From: CANLWN01 sp039815505
Lineage (GTDB): Bacteria > Bacteroidota > Bacteroidia > Flavobacteriales > Flavobacteriaceae
Direction: 5' to 3'
NCBI GenBank assembly: GCA_039815505.1
Contig: JBCBZE010000169.1
Location: 1 to 7,543, forward strand
DNA: 7,543 nt
Shown here: positions 1 through 6,792 of the stretch, piece by piece
Position numbering within the stretch: the first letter of the stretch is position 1
Layout of the letters: each line of letters begins with the position of its first letter
Notes under the pieces: generated by a model
What the model was told of the DNA's origin: nothing
The model's database searches: none
Seen by the model: only the letters and a program-made list of their open reading frames with translations
Made by a program: the position numbers and the translations under genes

Positions 1-1
1 A

Positions 2-616
2 GCGTATATTAACCCCATTGGTATCGGCAGTTCCCTCATTGGGGACTTAATCCGTACCCAGGAAGGTTATGTAGCGTATGGGATAAGTTTTAACACGAAC
101 ACGGCCGCCCCTCAACTTACAGGGTATAAACCTGCACTTATTTTCTTCGACACCAGTTTCAACATAACTTCCGAACAGATTTATGAAGACTCCGAACTTA
201 CTAGTATACCTGGCGATTTAAATATGCTCAATGGAGCATATCACCTTGTGCAACTTACCAACGGAAATATTGTCCTCTATGGTAATGCCGAAATGATGGT
301 AACCGATAGCGATGGCACTAAAATTACATCTCATTTTTTTAATGACACGGAAAGCATACAAGGGTTAATCGCCCTAGAGGATTCCTTTGTCATATCAACA
401 GGAGGTTATTTACGGAAATTTGATGCCAACGGAAATCAAACAAAAGAATTAAAATATAAAGGTGATTTTGTTCCCGAAATTCTAGAAATGGGCGACCAAC
501 TTTTCTTTGTAGCCGGATTTAGAACAACGGACATCACCGAGAAAGGTGAACTCTCCGTCGTGAAAATCTTTTACGGGGCAACGGACAAGAACCTAAATCT
601 TATCAATCTAAATTGA
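2..616 (+). CDS. 3' part of an unrecognised protein with beta-propeller-like repeats (5' end outside window)
   Basis: The reading frame is open from base 2 to the TGA at 614-616, giving the last 204 residues of a longer protein; the first internal Met (base 224, fragment residue 75) is probably not the start because the frame upstream reads as normal protein. The fragment is rich in short beta strands separated by Asp/Asn/Gly turns, for example around GNIVLYG, VTDSDGTKI, FVISTGGYLRKFD and ANGNQTKEL. This strand/turn rhythm resembles the blades of beta-propeller or PQQ/WD-like sensor and surface proteins, but no diagnostic motif is visible. No T9SS-type C-terminal sorting domain is evident; the protein ends in NLINLN. 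Its N-terminus, and so any signal peptide or lipobox, lies off the window. A strong terminator follows 23 bases after the stop. I do not assign a function; propeller fold is an inference from pattern only. Confidence 0.75.
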   Translation, partial: AYINPIGIGSSLIGDLIRTQEGYVAYGISFNTNTAAPQLTGYKPALIFFDTSFNITSEQIYEDSELTSIPGDLNMLNGAYHLVQLTNGNIVLYGNAEMMVTDSDGTKITSHFFNDTESIQGLIALEDSFVISTGGYLRKFDANGNQTKELKYKGDFVPEILEMGDQLFFVAGFRTTDITEKGELSVVKIFYGATDKNLNLINLN

Positions 617-638
617 TATATATGTGCCAGAAAAAAGC

Positions 639-665
639 AGGGGCCCCGGGCCCCTCTTTTTATTT
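639..665 (+). terminator. Rho-independent terminator after the partial first gene
   Basis: A GC-only stem (AGGGGCC at 639-645 pairing with GGCCCCT at 649-655, loop CCG) is followed by a T-rich run at 657-666. It lies 23 bases past the stop of the first gene and ahead of the symporter, so the two are probably separate transcription units. Confidence 0.85.
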
Positions 666-712
666 TTAAAACTACTGGAAAAAGTATAGCTTAGGGGCAA
701 CAAAGTAAGTGC

Positions 713-2143
713 ATGAACCTCAGCAAAAAAATCGGGCTGTTTCTTGGCCCCGTATTGTTCCTAATTCTTGTCAATTTACCTTTTGATCTGGTCTCGGAAA
801 AAGGAGATGCTGTTATAGCGGTGGCCGTATGGATGGTCATTTGGTGGATTACCGAAGCTGTGTCCATATCCGTGGCCGCCTTGCTCCCATTGATTCTTTT
901 CCCTTTATTAAAAGTGATGCCTATTGGTGACGTGGGGGCCAATTATGGCAGTCCAATTGTATTTTTGTTCTTTGGTGGTTTTGTTATGGCATTGGCATTG
1001 GAAAAAGTTAATTTACACAAGCGCATTGCCCTAAACATCATAAAAATCACCGGCACTACACCCAATAAAGTAGTATTGGGATTCATGATCGCAACGGCCT
1101 CCCTAAGTATGTGGATCAGTAATACCGCCAGTACGGTAGTGATGTTGCCCATTGCCATGTCCGTTATTGGGTTATTGATCAACGATGCTGACGGATTCAC
1201 CAAAAACGACCAGAATTTTGCGCTCAGTGTAATGTTGGGCATCGCATTTTCAGCCAATGCCGGTGGAATAGCCACTGTAATAGGAACACCACCAAATTCG
1301 GTCTTGATAGGACTATTGGAAAATGAATACCAAATAGAGATTTCCTTTCTGAAATGGATGGTCATAGGGCTTCCCTTTTCTGCGACCATGATCGCCATAA
1401 TCTACCTGGTACTCATAAAATGGATGTTTCCCAACAAGGAATTAAAATTCAATGCCTCAAAACAAGTAATTTACGATGAACTTGAAAAATTAGGGCCCAC
1501 CTCTGGCAAGGAAAAGATGGTGCTCCTAATTTTCGGGGTAACCGTGCTTCTTTGGATTTTTAGAACCTTGATCAACGAATTGTTCCCCACCTTGGGTTTA
1601 TCGGACACGGTTATCAGCATCTTAGCGGCCCTATTGCTTTTTGCAGTTCCCTATAATTTAAAGAAAGGTGATTTCATCATTGGATGGGGAGATACCAAGA
1701 ACTTGGCCTGGGGTATCCTTATTTTGTTCGGAGGTGGATTGGCTTTGGCCAAGGGAATGTCTGTCAGTGGTATTGTAGACATGGTAGCTACGGCCATCGC
1801 TACAAGCGATATCAGTATTATTGTTACCGCTTCCCTGCTTATTCTCTTAATGCTATTTATGACAGAACTTATGAGTAATGTGGCTTTGGTCGCCGTTTTG
1901 GCACCGGTGGTAGCGGGTATTGCCATTGGTCTGGACATCCCAATACTTTATTTGTTGATTCCGGTGACCATTGCGAGCAGTTGTGCATTTATGCTTCCGA
2001 TGGCCACTCCTCCCAACGCTATTGTATTTGCCAGTGGTTATATTAAAGTACACCAGATGGCGAGGTCGGGAATTATTCTTAATCTTATCGCAGTGGGCTT
2101 ACTTATTCTCATGTTTCAATTTATAATTCCCTTAGTATTCTAA
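713..2143 (+). CDS. SLC13/DASS family sodium-coupled dicarboxylate (or sulfate) symporter
   Basis: This 476-residue, strongly hydrophobic protein belongs to the divalent anion:Na+ symporter family (SLC13; VcINDY is a characterised bacterial member), inner-membrane transporters that use the sodium gradient to import C4-dicarboxylates, citrate or sulfate. Visible signatures are the first SNT motif (S136-N137-T138, in MWISNTAST), the second in the form S388-N389-V390 (TELMSNVAL), and the paired substrate/sodium-site loops GTPPN (191-195) and ATPPN (431-435), the latter followed by AIVFASGY. Together they show the family's inverted two-repeat architecture. The length is normal for the family. The ATG at 713 is chosen because it gives a short cytoplasmic MNLSKK before the first membrane segment; no Shine-Dalgarno is seen, as is usual in Bacteroidetes. 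A weak TAnnTTTG-like element (TAGCTTAG) lies at 687-694. The gene stands alone between two terminators. Substrate cannot be fixed from sequence; dicarboxylate is more likely than sulfate. Confidence 0.93.
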   Translation: MNLSKKIGLFLGPVLFLILVNLPFDLVSEKGDAVIAVAVWMVIWWITEAVSISVAALLPLILFPLLKVMPIGDVGANYGSPIVFLFFGGFVMALALEKVNLHKRIALNIIKITGTTPNKVVLGFMIATASLSMWISNTASTVVMLPIAMSVIGLLINDADGFTKNDQNFALSVMLGIAFSANAGGIATVIGTPPNSVLIGLLENEYQIEISFLKWMVIGLPFSATMIAIIYLVLIKWMFPNKELKFNASKQVIYDELEKLGPTSGKEKMVLLIFGVTVLLWIFRTLINELFPTLGLSDTVISILAALLLFAVPYNLKKGDFIIGWGDTKNLAWGILILFGGGLALAKGMSVSGIVDMVATAIATSDISIIVTASLLILLMLFMTELMSNVALVAVLAPVVAGIAIGLDIPILYLLIPVTIASSCAFMLPMATPPNAIVFASGYIKVHQMARSGIILNLIAVGLLILMFQFIIPLVF

Positions 2144-2148
2144 AATAG

Positions 2149-2176
2149 AAAACCCCTATTAAATAGGGGTTTTTTT
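2149..2176. terminator. Bidirectional terminator between convergent genes
   Basis: An 11-bp perfect stem (AAAACCCCTAT at 2149-2159, ATAGGGGTTTT at 2163-2173) with loop TAA is followed by T residues on the plus strand and preceded by an A-rich run (2142-2151) that supplies a U-tract on the minus strand. It starts 6 bases after the symporter stop and lies about 26 bases beyond the stop of the minus-strand repeat gene, so it can end both transcripts. Confidence 0.88.
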
Positions 2177-2201
2177 AATCTATTCCGTGCAAAGCAATCT
2201 G

Positions 2202-2720
2202 CTAAAGACTAATAGAATTATAGGCATCAAAGTTTTTAGGCAAGTATTTCTGAGCATCAAAACCCAAATCTATACATTCCTGCTCTTCAATGTATTCTAT
2301 AGTGTTTATATCCAAACTACGTTTGTAAGGGTCAAAGTCCGCGGATAAGTAATGTGAAGTGTCAAAACCTAAATCTATAATTTCTTCCTCTTCTATAAAA
2401 ACTATACCTTCCACTCCCTCCGGGTCGCTAAAGGCATTGAAATCCTCAGGAAGATAATCCCCTACCGAGAAACCCAGTTCAATACATTCATCCTCTATAT
2501 ATGGAATAGCTTCGAAATCAAAAAAGAATTCATACGGATTAAATCCTTCAGGAAGATAAGTGGCCGTGTCAAAACCTAGATCTATAATTTCTTCCTCTTC
2601 TATATATTCTATAGTATTGATATCAAAATCCTCTATATCATTTGCTATTTCAAATGCAAAAATGCTATTGTAGGCAACCAGCCCAATGATAGCTGTTAAA
2701 GTCAATTGTTTTTTGTTCAT
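2202..2720 (-). CDS. Exported acidic protein with four 35-residue YIEEEE/YLPxGFDPY repeats (unknown family)
   Basis: A 172-residue protein of no family I recognise. Residues 1-22 (MNKKQLT, a hydrophobic stretch, then IFA) look like a Sec signal peptide cleaved before F23. Residues 33-171 are four tandem copies of a unit of about 35 residues, with unit starts at D33, D68, G102 and D137. Each contains an aromatic followed by an acidic run (Y39, Y74, F108, Y143), a [DE]LGF segment, a YLP/YLS segment (Y55, Y89, Y124, Y159) and an F[DN][PA][YF] end. Unit 2 is one residue shorter in its acidic run. The mature part holds roughly 42 Asp/Glu against 4 Lys/Arg. Its only cysteines, C79 and C149, occupy the same slot in units 2 and 4. 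It is paralogous to the gene at 3067-3816, but each has its own terminator. No enzyme motif, lipobox or T9SS sorting domain is visible. Location is probably periplasmic or extracellular; the role is unknown. Confidence 0.88.
   Translation of the reverse strand: MNKKQLTLTAIIGLVAYNSIFAFEIANDIEDFDINTIEYIEEEEIIDLGFDTATYLPEGFNPYEFFFDFEAIPYIEDECIELGFSVGDYLPEDFNAFSDPEGVEGIVFIEEEEIIDLGFDTSHYLSADFDPYKRSLDINTIEYIEEQECIDLGFDAQKYLPKNFDAYNSISL
2205..2624 (-). repeat. Coding tandem repeat array, four ~105-bp units
   Basis: The DNA encodes four head-to-tail repeats of 35, 34, 35 and 35 codons. The stretches 2359-2397 and 2566-2604 (units 3 and 1) match at 38 of 39 bases by my reading, which points to recent duplication or gene conversion within the array. 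The repeat is constrained at protein level, since length changes are whole codons. Confidence 0.85.
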
Positions 2721-2744
2721 AACCTATTATAGTTAAATTTTAAG

Positions 2745-2752
2745 CAAAGATA
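2745..2752 (-). promoter_or_regulatory. Flavobacterial -7 promoter element for the 172-residue repeat gene
   Basis: Read on the minus strand the bases are TATCTTTG, a full match to the Bacteroidetes -7 consensus TAnnTTTG. It ends 24 bases before the ATG, leaving room for a short leader. No convincing TTG -33 element is seen 17-23 bases upstream, so this rests on one element only. Confidence 0.5.
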
Positions 2753-2997
2753 AAACTGGGTTTTCGTCTTATTATTGTATTTAATTTTTCCTTAACGAAC
2801 GGGTGCTGCGGTAGCAAAAAATCATTTTCTCAGGTCCATGTCAAAAAGTTTGGGAACTTACTACCCCAATAGCAGAAACCTTACATAAAACACATGTTTT
2901 GGAATCATTTGTTACATAAAAAAAATGGGGGGTGTCCATGTTATTTTTTTGTTAAAGACATCTGCTGTTAAACAGGTAATATCAAAACCCATAAACC

Positions 2998-3030
2998 AAC
3001 AAAACCTCTGCCGAGAACAGAGGTTTTGTT
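2998..3030 (-). terminator. Terminator of the 249-residue repeat gene
   Basis: A perfect 13-bp stem (2998-3010 with 3018-3030, core AAAACCTCTG/CAGAGGTTTT) with a 7-base loop lies 37 bases past the stop of the minus-strand gene. On the minus strand its 3' arm ends in GGTTTTGTT and is followed by a G/T-rich stretch. No plus-strand gene precedes it, so it belongs to the minus-strand gene and separates the two paralogues. Confidence 0.75.
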
Positions 3031-3066
3031 TTGACTAATTCAAAAAAATAAAATGGAACTATCTTA

Positions 3067-3816
3067 TTAAATATGTATCCTTACATATGGATCAAAATTC
3101 TCGGGTAGATAATCCTCTGTCTCAAAACCCAAATCAATGGTTTCTTCTTCCTCTATATACATGATTTCATTTAAATCAATAGGATTGTCATAAGCGTTAA
3201 AACCTTGGGGCAGGTAATCATCCACATTGAAGTCAAATTCTATAACTTCCTCTTCCTCTATATATTCTACGGTACTAAGGTCAAAATAAACCTGGTAGGG
3301 ATCAAATCCTTCCGGTAGGTAATCTGCGGATGCGAAGCCCAGATCGATTATTTCCTCCTCCTCTATAAAACGGATATCGTCAACATTGGTTTCCGAGGCA
3401 TAGGGGTCAAAACCTATAGGCAGATAATCATTTATATTAAATCCCAGCTCAATTTCCTCTTCTTCCTCCATAAATGGGATGGCTTCCAAAGTCACATATT
3501 CCTTATAAGCATCAAAACCCCGGGGAAGGTAATCTGCTACATTAAAACCAAGTTCTATAATGGGCTCCTCTTCTATATAGATCAACTCGTTGAGGTTGAA
3601 TTCTTCGGGAATAGAGTTTACTTCCGCTTTTACGGAAATAAGTTTGTTATCCGTAGTACACTTATCCTGTTCCAAAGGTAATACATGGGCAACCAGTTCA
3701 TTACTTAGCTGTAACTCTGCCTTAGTGGTATCGCAGTCTAAAGGCTCCTGCTTTTCTTCCGGTGTGGAGGTACTTCCTAAAAATACCAGACCACAGATTA
3801 ATAATAACTTGTTCAT
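3067..3816 (-). CDS. Exported acidic protein with five exact 35-residue YIEEEE/YLPxGFDPY repeats (unknown family)
   Basis: A 249-residue protein of no family I recognise, paralogous to the gene at 2202-2720. MNKLLLICGLVFLGSTST reads as a Sec signal peptide with cleavage near residue 18; C8 lies inside the hydrophobic core and has no proper lipobox. Residues about 19-72 form a non-repeated linker with two cysteines (C28, C53) that could form a disulfide. Residues 74-248 are five tandem units with perfect 35-residue spacing: the aromatic before the acidic run falls at 80, 115, 150, 185 and 220, the Tyr of YLP at 96, 131, 166, 201 and 236, and the Phe of F[DN][PA]Y at 101, 136, 171, 206 and 241. 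Residues 71-249 hold about 53 Asp/Glu and only 4 Lys/Arg. Fixed spacing suggests a regular solenoid or a string of small identical folds. It is divergent from the metalloprotease gene across 281 bases. Function is unknown; cation binding or a surface role is speculation. Confidence 0.9.
   Translation of the reverse strand: MNKLLLICGLVFLGSTSTPEEKQEPLDCDTTKAELQLSNELVAHVLPLEQDKCTTDNKLISVKAEVNSIPEEFNLNELIYIEEEPIIELGFNVADYLPRGFDAYKEYVTLEAIPFMEEEEEIELGFNINDYLPIGFDPYASETNVDDIRFIEEEEIIDLGFASADYLPEGFDPYQVYFDLSTVEYIEEEEVIEFDFNVDDYLPQGFNAYDNPIDLNEIMYIEEEETIDLGFETEDYLPENFDPYVRIHI
3073..3597 (-). repeat. Coding tandem repeat array, five exact 105-bp units
   Basis: Five consecutive 105-bp units (525 bp) encode the 35-residue repeat of the 249-residue protein, with no insertion or deletion between any two landmarks. 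The units are clearly related but more diverged from each other at DNA level than units 1 and 3 of the neighbouring paralogue, so this array looks older. Confidence 0.85.
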
Positions 3817-4097
3817 TTTTTGATTGATTTATGATTGATGAATCGATTTTGTTAAACCGTTTGTATATAAGACTATTCAAAAAATGAATTGTTACAATGT
3901 TTTATTTTGTTTAACGTCAAAATTGCAGGTATCGAATAAATATATATTTTCTGAAATAATTTTTAATAATTTGAAAATCAGGTAACTACATATATTTTTT
4001 TGATATAGAACCACTTTTTGACTTATGATTTTATTAACAGAACTTTCGATTATTTTTTCGGTTCTTTGAAAAATTCTAAAGCCAAAACTGACTCTAA
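3817..4097. other. Divergent intergenic region between repeat gene and metalloprotease
   Basis: These 281 very AT-rich bases must contain the promoters of both the minus-strand repeat gene and the plus-strand metalloprotease. I could not find a full TAnnTTTG element for either. A short direct repeat TGATTGAT (3821-3828 and 3832-3839, 11-base spacing) lies within the leader of the repeat gene and could be a regulator site or chance. Confidence 0.4.
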
Positions 4098-6596
4098 ATG
4101 ATTAAAAATTTACTCCCTAAAATGCTTTTGGTGTTCTTTATGGTGGGGTTTAGTTCCACGACCAAAGCGCAAATTTTTAAAAAGAAAAATAAAAAATCCG
4201 AACAGGTGAACGGAAAACCCCAACCGAAAAAGGGGGGGATTCAACCTTATGATAAAGTTATTACCAAAGATGCCGAAACCGATAAAGGTCTATTCAACGT
4301 CCATGTGGTAAAGGATAAACACTTTTATGAAATTCCCGATTCGCTGTTTAATAGGGAAATGTTAATGGTAAGTCGCATCTCCAAAACTGCATCGGGAGTT
4401 GGCTTTGGAGGGGGTAAAATAAATACCCAGGTATTGCGGTGGGAAAAAAAACCAAAAAAAGTTTTACTACGGGTGGTCTCCCATAATGTGGTGGCCGCAG
4501 ATTCCCTACCGGTACATGAAGCGGTGGTAAATTCGAATTTTGAACCCGTTTTATATGCCTTTGATATTAAGGCGTTTAAAAAAGATTCTCTGAATCCGAC
4601 AACGGTAATCGCCATAGATGAGCTTTTTACCAAGGATGTGAAAGCACTTGGAATACCAGAATTTCGTAGAAAAAGGTATAAGGTCACCCGATTGGATGAG
4701 AAAAGAAGTTATATCGAAAGCTTAAAAAGCTATCCGTTAAATCTAGAGGCCCGTCATGTTAAAACATATCTGGCCAATAATCCACCTTCAAACGGAAGTT
4801 TAGGTTCTATTTCCTTGGAGATAAATAATTCTATGATATTATTGCCAAACAATCCGATGAAGCGCCGTTATTTTGATGAACGGGTAGGATGGTTCGCCAG
4901 AGGTCAAGTAGATTATGGATTGGATGCCCAAGAAAGTAAAACGATCCGATTTTTAGATCGTTGGCGTTTGGAAGTCAAGGAAGAGGATATCGCGAAATAC
5001 AAAAAGGGTGAATTGGTAGAACCTAAAAAGCCTATTATCTATTATGTGGACAGGGCCACTCCAAAAAAATGGATACCTTTTATAAAACAAGGTATCGAGG
5101 ATTGGCAAGTTGCTTTTGAGGCCGCTGGATTTAAAAATGCCATCTTGGCAAAGGACCCTCCGTCCGCCGAAGAAGATCCGGATTGGTCGCCGGAAGATGT
5201 GCGTTACTCTGTAGTCCGTTATTTGGCTTCGCCCATTCCGAATGCCAATGGGCCCCACGTAAGCGATCCCAGAACCGGGGAAATTTTGGAATCGGATATT
5301 AATTGGTACCACAATGTAATGACGCTTTTACGAAATTGGTTCTTTGTACAAACTGCAGCTATTAACCCAGATGCGCAAAGTTTGGAATTCAAGGATGATG
5401 TCATGGGACGTTTAATACGATTTGTATCCGCGCACGAAGTAGGGCATACGTTGGGGTTACCACATAATATGGGAAGTAGCGTTGCTTATCCCGTAGATTC
5501 CTTACGTTCCGCCAGCTTTACACAAAAATATGGCACGGCACCGTCCATAATGGATTACGCCCGCTTTAATTATGTAGCGCAACCAGGAGATGATGGCGTT
5601 GCATTAATGCCCAATATTGGAATTTACGACAAACATTCCATAAGATGGGGTTATAAGCCTATTATGGATACCACGGCAGAGGAAGAAAAACCCACACTTG
5701 ATCGCTGGATATTGGAACATGCCGGAGATCCACTTTACCGTTTTGGTCACCAACAAGTGGGAGATGTAGTGGATCCAAGTTCGCAGACCGAAGATTTAGG
5801 AGATGACGCTATCAAGGCCAGCAATTATGGTATAGAAAATTTAAAGCGTATTGTACCTAACCTTATTAAATGGACCGCCGAGGATGGGAAGAACTACGAT
5901 GACTTAGAAAAAATCTATGGTCAGGTACTGGCACAATATCGTCGTTACATGGGGCACGTATCCAACAATATTGGTGGTGTATATGAGCATTTTAAAACCT
6001 ATGATCAAGAAGGGTCGGTTTACACCCATGTAGATAGGAACCACCAAGAAAATTGTATGCAATTTGTACAACAACAGTTATTTAAAACGCCAAAATGGTT
6101 ACTGGATCAGGAAATATTCGGCAGAACGGAATATTCCGGATCGGTGGAAAGGATTCGTGCCATTCAGGTAAATACATTGGACAACATATTAAGTCTAGGT
6201 AAAATGGCACGTATTATCGAGAATGAAACTGCTAATGGGGATAAGGCATATAAATTAACGGATATGGTGCGAGATCTTCGAAAAGGTATTTGGTCAGAAT
6301 TGCGAAATGGAAGTAAAATAGATACGTATCGAAGAAACCTTCAAAAAGCACATATTGATCGATTGGCCTATTTAATGACCGCTGAAAATCAAAAGAAAAA
6401 ACCTGCCTTTGGGGGATATCAAAAATCAACGGTGGTCAACACCAGCCAATCGGATGTAAGATCTATTGCAAGGGCGGAATTGAATATCTTGAAAACCCGT
6501 ATCAGAAATGCTATTCCCAGAACGGCGGATAGCATGAGTACATACCACCTACAGGATGCCCTGGAACGCATTAAGCTTATCTTGAATCCAAAATAG
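4098..6596 (+). CDS. Secreted zinc-dependent metalloprotease (HExxHxxGxxH; DUF5117/DUF5118-type)
   Basis: An 832-residue exported peptidase. Residues 1-24 form a Sec signal peptide (MIKNLLPK, hydrophobic core, TTKA with Q25 as new N-terminus), followed by a Lys-rich linker to about residue 46. The zinc site is HEVGHTLGLPH at 446-456, the metzincin-style HExxHxxGxxH, with E447 as catalytic base and H446, H450 and H456 as zinc ligands. A matching Met-turn, SIMDY (483-487), lies 27 residues beyond the third ligand. From memory of the family, the N-terminal part (about 48-95, then 100-290) corresponds to DUF5118 and DUF5117, and the catalytic part to the Met-zincin-like DUF4953. Proteins of this organisation and length (800-900 residues) are common in Bacteroidetes and annotated only as zinc-dependent metalloprotease; substrates are mostly unknown. 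No T9SS sorting domain is visible at the C-terminus (LILNPK), so a periplasmic location is likely. The gene has its own terminator and appears intact. Confidence 0.93.
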   Translation: MIKNLLPKMLLVFFMVGFSSTTKAQIFKKKNKKSEQVNGKPQPKKGGIQPYDKVITKDAETDKGLFNVHVVKDKHFYEIPDSLFNREMLMVSRISKTASGVGFGGGKINTQVLRWEKKPKKVLLRVVSHNVVAADSLPVHEAVVNSNFEPVLYAFDIKAFKKDSLNPTTVIAIDELFTKDVKALGIPEFRRKRYKVTRLDEKRSYIESLKSYPLNLEARHVKTYLANNPPSNGSLGSISLEINNSMILLPNNPMKRRYFDERVGWFARGQVDYGLDAQESKTIRFLDRWRLEVKEEDIAKYKKGELVEPKKPIIYYVDRATPKKWIPFIKQGIEDWQVAFEAAGFKNAILAKDPPSAEEDPDWSPEDVRYSVVRYLASPIPNANGPHVSDPRTGEILESDINWYHNVMTLLRNWFFVQTAAINPDAQSLEFKDDVMGRLIRFVSAHEVGHTLGLPHNMGSSVAYPVDSLRSASFTQKYGTAPSIMDYARFNYVAQPGDDGVALMPNIGIYDKHSIRWGYKPIMDTTAEEEKPTLDRWILEHAGDPLYRFGHQQVGDVVDPSSQTEDLGDDAIKASNYGIENLKRIVPNLIKWTAEDGKNYDDLEKIYGQVLAQYRRYMGHVSNNIGGVYEHFKTYDQEGSVYTHVDRNHQENCMQFVQQQLFKTPKWLLDQEIFGRTEYSGSVERIRAIQVNTLDNILSLGKMARIIENETANGDKAYKLTDMVRDLRKGIWSELRNGSKIDTYRRNLQKAHIDRLAYLMTAENQKKKPAFGGYQKSTVVNTSQSDVRSIARAELNILKTRIRNAIPRTADSMSTYHLQDALERIKLILNPK

Positions 6597-6614
6597 CAGT
6601 TTCCCAAAACCTAT

Positions 6615-6652
6615 AAAAGGTACTGTATATCGATGTCCACAGTACCTTTTTT
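6615..6652 (+). terminator. Terminator of the metalloprotease gene
   Basis: A perfect 12-bp stem (AAAAGGTACTGT at 6615-6626, ACAGTACCTTTT at 6639-6650) with a 12-base loop runs into a T-tract (6647-6652). It begins 18 bases after the TAG stop. Confidence 0.88.
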
Positions 6653-6733
6653 ATTCCAATATTCCCTTTTTTAAAATTCAACACCACATTTTTATATCAT
6701 TTGACCTCAGAAAAATCCGGTTTTGCAACAATT

Positions 6734-6752
6734 ATATAACAGAGCGTTATAT
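6734..6752. promoter_or_regulatory. Inverted repeat upstream of the small-protein gene
   Basis: ATATAAC (6734-6740) and GTTATAT (6746-6752) form a 7-bp dyad around AGAGC, just upstream of the degenerate -7 element at 6760-6767. The position suits an operator, but in AT-rich DNA such a dyad can arise by chance and no regulator is known. Confidence 0.25.
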
Positions 6753-6792
6753 GCTGTAGTATCTTAGGGTAAGAATCAAAAAACCCAGCACC

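Larger units (their letters stand above)
2721..3066. other. 346-bp gap between the two repeat-protein genes, no gene seen
   Basis: This gap holds the -7 element of the downstream gene at one end and the terminator of the upstream gene at the other. Between them I see only short ORFs (the longest I tried is 16 codons), a 14-bp dyad AAAACACATGTTTT at 2887-2900, and a 10-bp direct repeat TTACATAAAA at 2881-2890 and 2912-2921. These could be regulatory sites, but nothing supports a specific regulator or an RNA gene. Confidence 0.5.

Noticed and set aside
943..1398. 151-codon minus-strand ORF inside the symporter gene, with other antisense frames at 691-942 and 1651-1938
   Set aside because: They mirror the codon pattern of a convincing transporter on the opposite strand and have no recognisable motifs, promoters or terminators of their own.
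2205..3597. CRISPR-like or satellite repeats
   Set aside because: The 105-bp periodicity is in frame and conserved at protein level, with no spacer/repeat structure, so it is a coding tandem repeat.
3073..3597. TPR or PPR repeats, suggested by the 34-35 residue period
   Set aside because: The TPR signature (W/L-G/Y-A-F-A-P positions) and PPR helix pairs are absent; the unit has an acidic run and YLPxGFDPY instead.
3073..3597. EF-hand or RTX calcium-binding loops, suggested by the acidic runs
   Set aside because: There is no DxDxDG loop and no GGxGxDxxx nonapeptide; simple acidic runs do not establish calcium binding.
3793..3795. Cys8 of the 249-residue protein as a lipobox cysteine
   Set aside because: It sits within the hydrophobic core after only seven residues, with LLI before it and no usual Ala/Gly/Ser at -1, so it is unlikely to be a lipoprotein site.
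3590..3823. 77-codon plus-strand ORF over the start of the 249-residue repeat gene
   Set aside because: It is antisense to the signal peptide and linker of the repeat protein and has no features of its own.
3884..3985. 33-codon plus-strand ORF in the divergent intergenic region
   Set aside because: Very AT-rich, no signal, no terminator and unlikely composition; it lies where promoters are expected.
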